A DNA stretch of 38,909 bases from assembly GCF_004348725.1 (NCBI RefSeq), contig NZ_SMKR01000057.1, forward strand, positions 1-38,909. The letters are read 5' to 3'. The DNA is from Kribbella turkmenica. Its GTDB lineage: Bacteria > Actinomycetota > Actinomycetes > Propionibacteriales > Kribbellaceae. The notes under the pieces are model-generated. The model made no database searches. It had not been told where the DNA came from and was given only the letters and a program-made list of their open reading frames with translations. Below, one piece after another: positions 33,362 through 38,909 of this stretch; position 1 is the first letter of the stretch; each line of letters opens with the position of its first letter. Position numbers and translations under genes: made by a program.

Positions 33362-34270
33362 TCACCGGTCGGCCCAGAGGGCCGGGCAGTAGTCGGGGTC
33401 GGCGTAGTCGGGGTGACCGTCGGGCGTCCGGCGTACCAGGACGTCGTGGTTGTAGGCCGCCAGGGTGCCGTCGGACAGCGGGAACTCGCGGTAGTGGTTG
33501 TCGCCGTCCTGCAGGTGCAGCGAGATCGCCCGGCGCGGACGGTCGCTGACGTTCGCGCCGCTGCCGTGGTATGTGCGGCAGTGGTGGAAGTTCACGTGGC
33601 CGCGCGGGATGGTGATCGGGACCTTGGTCACCTCGGCGTGGTTGTACGCCGCGTTCTCGGCCAGCATCTGGTCGAGCTGCGACCGGTCCCGCTCGGCGAA
33701 GTGCCGGACGACGGTGTCGTCGGAGCCGATCTCCTGCCAGCGGTGACTGCCGTCGACCATGGTGATCGTGCCCATCTCCGGCGGGCAGTCGTGGAACGGG
33801 ATGAACGCGGTCAGCATCCGGTCCGACGACGAGGACGACCAGTAGTGCTTGTCGAAGTGCCACGGCACGACGTTCGACGGTTCGCCCTCGATCGGCGGCT
33901 TGTAGATCAGCGTGGACTGGAAGATCCGGATCTCGCCGGTCTGCGCCAGCCGGGCCGCGACCGCGCCGATCAGCGGCTTGCGCAGGATCTTGGCCAGCCC
34001 GTCGTGCTCGTAGTGCACGTAGTCGTTGTGCCGCTGGACGTCGCCCTTCGACGGGTCCCAGTACGCCAGCTTCGGCGGGCGGACCGGCAGCGTCCGGTCG
34101 CGTTCTCCGGCGTAGTAACGCTCGCTGGCGTCGACCAGTTCCTCGGTCTCCTCGTCGGTGAGCAGCTTCCTGGACAGGTACCAGCCGTGCTCGTTGTAAA
34201 AGGCAACGTCCTCGTCGGTGGGAAGGAGCTCGACCTCTTCCTCCGAGAGCTTGAATTCCAGCGTCGTCAC
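33362..34270 (-). CDS. phytanoyl-CoA dioxygenase (PhyH)-type Fe(II)/2-oxoglutarate oxygenase
   Basis: 302 residues. The iron-binding facial triad is visible as His138-Phe-Asp140 in VPWHFDKHYW and His235 in CRTYHGSGAN, with the 2-oxoglutarate-binding Arg likely in RPRRAIS (244-250). MVDGSHRWQE and FIPFHDCPPEMGTI fit the PhyH fold. Start GTG 34270 overlaps the hmaS stop as GTGA. PhyH-type enzymes in natural-product clusters hydroxylate, halogenate or desaturate. The HxD triad here (not HxA/G) argues for hydroxylation or desaturation rather than halogenation. The substrate may be an aryl or acyl intermediate. Confidence 0.88.
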   Translation of the reverse strand: MTTLEFKLSEEEVELLPTDEDVAFYNEHGWYLSRKLLTDEETEELVDASERYYAGERDRTLPVRPPKLAYWDPSKGDVQRHNDYVHYEHDGLAKILRKPLIGAVAARLAQTGEIRIFQSTLIYKPPIEGEPSNVVPWHFDKHYWSSSSSDRMLTAFIPFHDCPPEMGTITMVDGSHRWQEIGSDDTVVRHFAERDRSQLDQMLAENAAYNHAEVTKVPITIPRGHVNFHHCRTYHGSGANVSDRPRRAISLHLQDGDNHYREFPLSDGTLAAYNHDVLVRRTPDGHPDYADPDYCPALWADR

Positions 34271-35337
34271 AGGTCGGCTCCTGCCAGCTCGCGTTCCTTG
34301 GCCTCGTAGAGGGCCTTGATGTTGCCGCTGCCGAACGTCATCGCGCCGCGCCGCTCGATGATCTCGAGGAACAGCGTGCGCCGGACGTGCATCGACTCGG
34401 TGAAGATCTGCAGCAGCTGACCCCAGTGGTCGCGGTCGACCAGGATGCCCAGCTCCCGCAGGTCCTCGATCGGCGTGTCCACCTCACCGACCCGGTCGGG
34501 CAACGCGTCGTAGTACGTCGACGGCGTACCGAGGAAGTTCACGCCGCGGCCGGCCAGCGTGCCGACCGCCTCGACGATGTCGCTCGTCCGCAGGGCGATG
34601 TGCTGCACACCCGCGCCGGCGTGCCAGCTGAGGAAGTCGTTGATCTGGCCGGGGCGGCGGCTCGCGTCCGGCTCGATCAGCGTGAAGGTGACGTGCTTCG
34701 ACGGGCTCTGGACGACCTTCGAGTCCATCCCCTGCCCGGCCACCTCGATGTACTCCTCGAAGATCCGGGGAAAGCCGAACACGTCCTCGTAGAACTTCGC
34801 GGTCGGCTCCAGCTCACCGGACGGCACGCAGATCGCCAGGTGGTCGATCTCGCTGAACAGCTTCTCGTCCGGACCGCAGGTCGGTTCGGTGATGTGGATC
34901 CGGCCGGGCAGGAACTCGTGCCGCGGCCCGTGCCGCTCGACCAGCCGGTGGATCACGTCGCCGAACCCGGCCACCTCCGCGATCACCACGGTCGTCTCGC
35001 CGGCCTCGGACCGGACCGGCTCCTGCAGCCCCCGGGCACCCCGGGCCACCAGTTCACCGTACGCCGCGGTCGCGTCGCCGACCTCGATCCCGACGATCGC
35101 GACACCGTCGCCGTGGCGCTGCACGTACGCGGCCGCCGGGTGGTCCGCGGCCAGCCCGGACGTCAGCACGAGCTGTACGGCGTCCTCCCGCAGGAGCAGC
35201 GACCGCTGGTCCGGCAGTCCCGTCTCGGGGCCGCCCTGTCCGTGAATCTGCAGGCCGAACGCGTGTCCCAGGTAGAACGCCGCCTGCCGAGCGTCTCCCA
35301 CGTACAACTCCACGTGGTCGATCCCGTAGATCTCCAT
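34267..35337 (-). CDS. hmaS: 4-hydroxymandelate synthase (HmaS)
   Basis: A 356-residue two-domain vicinal-oxygen-chelate Fe(II) enzyme related to 4-hydroxyphenylpyruvate dioxygenase (HPPD). The iron ligands are His166 (EIDHLAI), His246 (GVQHIAL) and Glu325 (LFLEIIER). Two positions separate HmaS from HPPD: TFTLIEP (217-223), where HPPDs have an N-E-P segment, and Ile340 in GSGNIKALYEA, where HPPDs have Phe (GNFKALF). Ile at that position matches Ile335 of the glycopeptide HmaS. It converts 4-hydroxyphenylpyruvate to 4-hydroxymandelate. ATG 35337 (TGATG with the KS stop) is preferred; GTG 35340 is possible. Confidence 0.87.
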   Translation of the reverse strand: MEIYGIDHVELYVGDARQAAFYLGHAFGLQIHGQGGPETGLPDQRSLLLREDAVQLVLTSGLAADHPAAAYVQRHGDGVAIVGIEVGDATAAYGELVARGARGLQEPVRSEAGETTVVIAEVAGFGDVIHRLVERHGPRHEFLPGRIHITEPTCGPDEKLFSEIDHLAICVPSGELEPTAKFYEDVFGFPRIFEEYIEVAGQGMDSKVVQSPSKHVTFTLIEPDASRRPGQINDFLSWHAGAGVQHIALRTSDIVEAVGTLAGRGVNFLGTPSTYYDALPDRVGEVDTPIEDLRELGILVDRDHWGQLLQIFTESMHVRRTLFLEIIERRGAMTFGSGNIKALYEAKERELAGADL

Positions 35338-36617
35338 CACAACCTCACCTCACTGTCGATGTGCCGCCGGTGCGGAGTACTCGCGCCGCCGAGAAGCAGG
35401 CTCACGTTCTGGCCACCGAACCCGAACGAGTTCGACAGCGCGTACTCCGGCCGGATGTCGCGGGGGTCCTTGCGGACGTGGTCGACGGGACACGCGGGGT
35501 CCGGATCGTCCAGGTGGTAGGTCGGGGCCACCACGCCGGTGTTGACGGCAAGCGCTGCCGCTGCCGCCTCGACCACGCCGGACGTGCCGAGCATGTGCCC
35601 GGTCAACGCCTTCGTCGAGCTCACGGCCGGCCTGTGCTCGCCGAACGCCAGCCCGATGGCGACGGACTCGGCGACGTCGCCGAGCTTCGTGCTCGTCCCG
35701 TGAGCGTTGACGTAGCCGACCCGTGCGGGATCGACTGTCCTGATGGCCTGTCGCATGCACTCCGCGGCGCCGGCCCCGTCGGGACGTGGTGCCGTCGGGT
35801 GATGCGCGTCGGAGGTGACGCCGTAGCCGACGACATCGGCGTAGCCCACTGCGTTGCGGGCGGCGGCGTGCGCGGCGCTTTCCAGCACCAGCAACGCCGC
35901 ACCCTCACTCAGCACGAAGCCGTTGCGCCGCAGGTCGAACGGCCGGCTGGCCTCGGACGGGTCGTCCCACCCGCGTGCCAGCGCCCGCGCGTTGGCGAAC
36001 GTCTCCGCGAACGTCGGGAACAGCGGTGCCTCGCTCGCTCCGCACAGTACGACGTCCGCCTCGCCGGACCGGATCAGCCGGACCGCGTCGGCGATCGCCT
36101 GGGCTCCGGAGGCGCACGCCGTACCGACCGACGAGGTGTAGCCGCGGATCCCGAAGCGGATCGCGACCCGGGCGGCCGGCATGTTCGGGAGCACGCCGGT
36201 GAGCAGGTACGGGCTGACGGCCGCGCGGCCGCGTTCGGCGCGCGCGAGGACCTGTTGCTCGAGGGTCGCCATTCCGCCCACGCCGCCGACGATCACGCCG
36301 ATGCGCTCGGCCTGGACGTTCTCCCCGACGCTCAGGCCGGCGTCCGCGAGGGCGTCCTCGGCGACGAGCTGGGCGAGGATCACCGTGCGGTCCATCACCT
36401 TGCCGTCAGGGCCGGACGCGACCTTGCCCGGGTCGAACGGCGGCAGGATGCCGGCGAGTTCGACCGAGTTCGCGACCGGGTGGTCGGCCGGCGGTTTCAC
36501 GATGCCCGACCGCCCCCGCAGCAAGGCGTCGTACACCTGCTGGGGGCCTCGGCCGACCGGCGTCAGCAGGCCCATGCCGGTGATCGTGACGGCGGGCGCA
36601 CCGCCCGGGCCGCTCAT
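35337..36617 (-). CDS. beta-ketoacyl-ACP synthase II (FabF-like ketosynthase)
   Basis: A 426-residue stand-alone ketosynthase with a complete Cys-His-His set: Cys168 (GTACASG, 165-171), His306 (NAHGTSTKLGD) and His341 (STKALTGHMLG, with Lys336). The C-terminus has LSNSFGFGGQN (394-404). It would condense an acyl starter with malonyl-ACP. The ATG 36617 overlap with the ligase stop (ATGA) shows tight coupling. It lies in a cluster with a second ketosynthase end and a Cys-less half ketosynthase, so it belongs to specialised rather than housekeeping fatty-acid synthesis. No ACP or ketoreductase gene is seen in the window. Confidence 0.93.
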   Translation of the reverse strand: MSGPGGAPAVTITGMGLLTPVGRGPQQVYDALLRGRSGIVKPPADHPVANSVELAGILPPFDPGKVASGPDGKVMDRTVILAQLVAEDALADAGLSVGENVQAERIGVIVGGVGGMATLEQQVLARAERGRAAVSPYLLTGVLPNMPAARVAIRFGIRGYTSSVGTACASGAQAIADAVRLIRSGEADVVLCGASEAPLFPTFAETFANARALARGWDDPSEASRPFDLRRNGFVLSEGAALLVLESAAHAAARNAVGYADVVGYGVTSDAHHPTAPRPDGAGAAECMRQAIRTVDPARVGYVNAHGTSTKLGDVAESVAIGLAFGEHRPAVSSTKALTGHMLGTSGVVEAAAAALAVNTGVVAPTYHLDDPDPACPVDHVRKDPRDIRPEYALSNSFGFGGQNVSLLLGGASTPHRRHIDSEVRL

Positions 36618-38206
36618 GCGTCCGCCCCCGCGAGCCGCTTCTCCCGCAGTGCGACCTTCCGGACCTTGCCGGTCACCGTGACCGGCACGTCGTCCGCCGC
36701 GACCGTTGTCACGGTGCGGATGATCGCGGCGACGTCCTCGCCGACGGCCGACGTCACGTCCGCCGTCCGGTCCCGGTCCTCGGCGTCCGGATCCAGCTCC
36801 AGCATGACGTCGGCGACGTACCTGCCGTTCTCCTGGACGATCACGACCGTGCAGTCGGCGGCCTCGGGCAGCGCGGCCAGAATGCGCTCCTCCGACATCG
36901 AGGTGAACAGTTGCGGCCCCTCGAAGCCGGCGACCGCATCGGGGATCCGGTCGAGGTGGAAGTAGTGGCCGGTCTCGTCGCGGTACGCCAGGTCACCGGT
37001 GAGGAACCAGCCGTTCAGGCGGAAGCGGTACGTGTTGACCGAGTCGTTCCAGTACCCCGGCGAGACCGACGGCGAGCGGAAGCCGAGCAGACCGGCCTTG
37101 CCCGGCGGCAGTTCGTCGCCGGCCGAGCTCAGCACGGCCGCCTCGGCGAACTGGTAGGGCTTCCCGATGCAGCGGCCGTAGTGGTCGCTGTCGATGGTGT
37201 GCGTGATGTGGAAACCGTTGTGGCCCATCTCGCTGGACCCGAGCCCGTCGACGAAGTGCGAGCCCTTGACCGACGTACGCCCCTCCCTGGTGACGGTCTC
37301 GCGGGTGCCGACGGCAACGAGTCTGCGGATGTGCGGCTCGTGCGCGCAGTCACCGGTGTTGAACCACATCCGCACCGAGTCCAGGTCGTGCGCACCCAGG
37401 TCCTCCCGGGCGAGACCCGCCCAGGTGACCGCGAACCCGTAGACGGCCCGGGGCTTCCAGCGCTCGATCTGCCGCAGTACGTCGGGCGCGTCCTGACTCG
37501 ACAGCAGCAGCATCTCGGCGCGGTTGCCGAGGACCTGGTTGACCATGAGGACGGTCGCCGTGTGCGGGATCGGCAGCGCGTTGAGGATCCTGTCGGTGCC
37601 CTGTGCCTGCGGCATGGTGAGCAGGTGCTTCAACGCGGCGTACAAGGTCGTGTGGGTGTGCATCACGGCCTTGGGTACGCCGGTCGTCCCGCTCGTGTGC
37701 GTGATCACGACCGGATCGTCGGCGTGATGCCGGTAGTGCTCAGGGGCCTTCCCGCGATCCCCGGTTCCGAGCTCACGTGGCTCCGCCAGGACGTCGGTCC
37801 GCAGGAGCGGCCGGTGCGCGGCGTCGGCCAGTACGGCGGTCACGCGCAGCCGGCGGATGTACTCGTCGGCGATCGCCGGCGTCATCTTGCCGTTCATCAG
37901 TGCCGGGATCGCACCGACCCGGGCCAGGGCGAGGAAGCTCAGCACGATGTCCTGGGCCTCGGTGGCCCAGATCGCGACCACGTCCCGTCGGCCGATGCCG
38001 TGCTCGTGCAACCAGGCCGTCCGCGCCTGCACCCTGTCGTCGAGCTCGCCCAGGGTCAGCGGATGCTCGGCCGGGAAGTGGTCGACGGCGGTGTCGAACG
38101 TCAGCCCCGGCCCGGCGGGATCGGCGCCGTGGGCAAGCACCCGCTGGAGGACGTTGCCGGTGCCGATCGCCGGATCGGCGGCCAGCCGGGCTCGCAGACT
38201 CTTCAT
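36614..38206 (-). CDS. acyl-CoA synthetase/AMP-dependent ligase
   Basis: 530 residues. A3 HTSGTTGVPKAVMH (170-183), A5 DGLGSSEMGHNGF (320-332), A7 LNGWFLTGDLAYRDETGHYFHLDR (397-420) and a C-terminal Lys514 in VTGKVRK (A10). After HLDR the usual Gly-rich A8 hinge (IxISGGxN) is replaced by IPDAVAGFEGPQLFTSMSEE, so the C-terminal domain is unusual although the catalytic Lys is kept. ATG 38206 overlaps the stop of the upstream half-KS. It probably loads an acid onto CoA or a carrier for the neighbouring ketosynthases. Substrate unknown. Confidence 0.87.
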   Translation of the reverse strand: MKSLRARLAADPAIGTGNVLQRVLAHGADPAGPGLTFDTAVDHFPAEHPLTLGELDDRVQARTAWLHEHGIGRRDVVAIWATEAQDIVLSFLALARVGAIPALMNGKMTPAIADEYIRRLRVTAVLADAAHRPLLRTDVLAEPRELGTGDRGKAPEHYRHHADDPVVITHTSGTTGVPKAVMHTHTTLYAALKHLLTMPQAQGTDRILNALPIPHTATVLMVNQVLGNRAEMLLLSSQDAPDVLRQIERWKPRAVYGFAVTWAGLAREDLGAHDLDSVRMWFNTGDCAHEPHIRRLVAVGTRETVTREGRTSVKGSHFVDGLGSSEMGHNGFHITHTIDSDHYGRCIGKPYQFAEAAVLSSAGDELPPGKAGLLGFRSPSVSPGYWNDSVNTYRFRLNGWFLTGDLAYRDETGHYFHLDRIPDAVAGFEGPQLFTSMSEERILAALPEAADCTVVIVQENGRYVADVMLELDPDAEDRDRTADVTSAVGEDVAAIIRTVTTVAADDVPVTVTGKVRKVALREKRLAGADA

Positions 38207-38685
38207 GGTCGGACTCCCCCACTCACGATCCGGGCGGTCGCCCGCTCGGCCTGGATCTCCACGATCAGTACTTGGTCGGCGTCGCCGTCGCCGATCAGCA
38301 GGGCGGCCTCGTCGAGCCCGCCGTCGGTCACGCAGACCACCGGTCCGCGCAGCTCCCACTTCGCCGCGATCAGGCCGGCGACGCTGTTCGGCACCGACTG
38401 GAAGAAGAACAACGGGCCGATGCGTCTGCCGTCGGCAACGGCCTGGCGGACGTGCTCGGCGCTGATCCGGTCGCCGGCACTCACCAGGACGATCCCGGCG
38501 GACCCGGCCAACGGCTCCGGTAGCGCGCTCAGGCAACGATCGGCGACCGTTGCCGCCAACGGGTTGAACGTCGACAGCACGAACCCGGGAAGGGCCGGCG
38601 GGCCTGCCGCGACGTCGTCGCCCGGCTCCGGCCAGTAACCCTCGGCGAGCACGACCAGGTCATGGACCTCCACCGCCGCCCTCAT
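38203..38685 (-). CDS. half-length ketosynthase-fold protein lacking the active Cys
   Basis: 160 residues resembling the N-terminal half of a ketosynthase: LSTFNPLAATVADRCLSAL, GIVLVSAGD, PLFFFQSVPNSVAGLIAAKWELRGPVVCV (KS: MLPNMAAG.IA..F.LRGP) and GDADQVLIVE. Where ketosynthases have TACASG, this reads VTDGGLD, so the nucleophile Cys is missing, and the C-terminal thiolase half is absent. It resembles the short ketosynthase-like/chain-length-factor-type proteins (Ketoacyl-synt_2) of aryl polyene clusters. Both ends overlap neighbours as ATGA, so this is a regular gene and not an obvious remnant. Likely a non-catalytic partner of one of the ketosynthases (inference). Confidence 0.72.
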   Translation of the reverse strand: MRAAVEVHDLVVLAEGYWPEPGDDVAAGPPALPGFVLSTFNPLAATVADRCLSALPEPLAGSAGIVLVSAGDRISAEHVRQAVADGRRIGPLFFFQSVPNSVAGLIAAKWELRGPVVCVTDGGLDEAALLIGDGDADQVLIVEIQAERATARIVSGGVRP

Positions 38686-38909
38686 CCCGCACGCACCACC
38701 AACGCGGTGTTGGCTCCGCCGAACGCCGAGTTCACCGACATCCCGTACGCCGACCGCGCGGGCCGCGGCGCATCCAGGATCAGATCCAGCGCGCAGTCCG
38801 GATCGGCGTCCAGGAACCCGGCGTTCACCGGCAACTTCCCGTCGCGCAACGCCTGGATCGTCACCACCAGCTCGACCAGCCCCGACGCCTCCAACGCATG
38901 CCCGTGCAC
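38682..38909 (-). CDS. ketosynthase, C-terminal end (runs off the right edge)
   Basis: 75 residues are visible: VHGHALEASGLVELVVTIQALRDG ... NAGFLDADPDCALDLI ... MSVNSAFGGANTALVVRAG. This matches the end of FabF-like ketosynthases (GHxLGAAG, DPDC.LD, SNSFGFGGxNAALVL). His in GHALEASG would be the second active-site His. The Cys and first His lie outside the window, so activity cannot be judged. Its stop overlaps the next start (ATGA). With the downstream half-KS and full KS it makes three ketosynthase-fold genes in a row of four. Confidence 0.88.
   Translation of the reverse strand: MHGHALEASGLVELVVTIQALRDGKLPVNAGFLDADPDCALDLILDAPRPARSAYGMSVNSAFGGANTALVVRAG

Noticed and set aside
34267..35337. 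Annotation as 4-hydroxyphenylpyruvate dioxygenase of tyrosine catabolism
   Set aside because: Ile340 and the L-I-E-P segment match hydroxymandelate synthases, hmo and hpgT are in the same locus, and no homogentisate pathway gene is nearby.
1..38909. Integrases, insertion sequences, tRNA genes or CRISPR arrays
   Set aside because: I looked for transposase and integrase motifs, tRNA cloverleaves and regular repeat-spacer patterns by eye and found none.

Overview
This is very high-GC DNA with GTG/TTG starts, many 1-4 base stop/start overlaps and a conserved coaA ... acpS-nnr-alr-tsaE-tsaB-rimI-tsaD gene order. That points to an actinobacterium, probably of the Kribbella/Propionibacteriales type. 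The genus is inferred from gene order and gene content, not shown by the sequence.

Positions 1-6346 (minus strand) are a housekeeping operon: alr (alanine racemase), an alpha/beta hydrolase, a 40-codon micro-ORF, a GNAT-TsaE fusion, tsaB, rimI, tsaD, a GNAT acetyltransferase and the start of another alpha/beta hydrolase. TsaE/B/D make the t6A modification of tRNA. Positions 6347-12353 hold an accessory block: a HAD phosphatase, a secreted GH12 glucanase with a Pro/Thr linker, a META-domain lipoprotein and a large secreted PIG-L deacetylase with a CBM9-like domain. Positions 12464-14210 return to core genes (nnr, acpS). Positions 14258-17371 are a xylan side-chain locus: a LacI-family regulator and a GH67 alpha-glucuronidase, each preceded by the same CGAAA-N-TTTCG operator-like palindrome. 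Then come coaA (plus) and an MFS transporter (minus).

From 19667 to the right edge is what looks like a biosynthetic gene cluster with an unknown product. It has three transcription units. (i) Minus, 25442 to 19667: secreted SGNH hydrolase, P450, HSL-type hydrolase, hydroxymandelate oxidase (hmo) and 4-hydroxyphenylglycine aminotransferase (hpgT). (ii) Plus, 25676 to 29996: acyl-adenylating enzyme, MFS exporter, cytoplasmic SGNH hydrolase and APH-fold phosphotransferase. (iii) Minus, from beyond 38909 to 29967: ketosynthase (C-terminal end only), a half-length ketosynthase-fold protein without the active Cys, a second adenylating enzyme, a complete ketosynthase, hydroxymandelate synthase (hmaS), a PhyH-type Fe/2-oxoglutarate oxygenase, a second micro-ORF, a TPP-dependent E1 alpha/beta pair and an ATP-grasp-like ligase. 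Units i and ii diverge from one 233-bp promoter region; units ii and iii converge with overlapping 3' ends.

HmaS, Hmo and HpgT together would convert 4-hydroxyphenylpyruvate to 4-hydroxymandelate, 4-hydroxyphenylglyoxylate and 4-hydroxyphenylglycine. This set is normally found beside NRPS genes, but no NRPS is visible here. Instead it sits with stand-alone ketosynthases, free-standing adenylating enzymes, an E1 pair and an ATP-grasp ligase, which suggests an unusual aryl-acyl or aryl-amino-acid product. The other striking observation is a pair of related ~125-bp repeats (3867-3989 and 33222-33350). Each keeps a 40-42 codon reading frame whose stop overlaps the start of the next gene.
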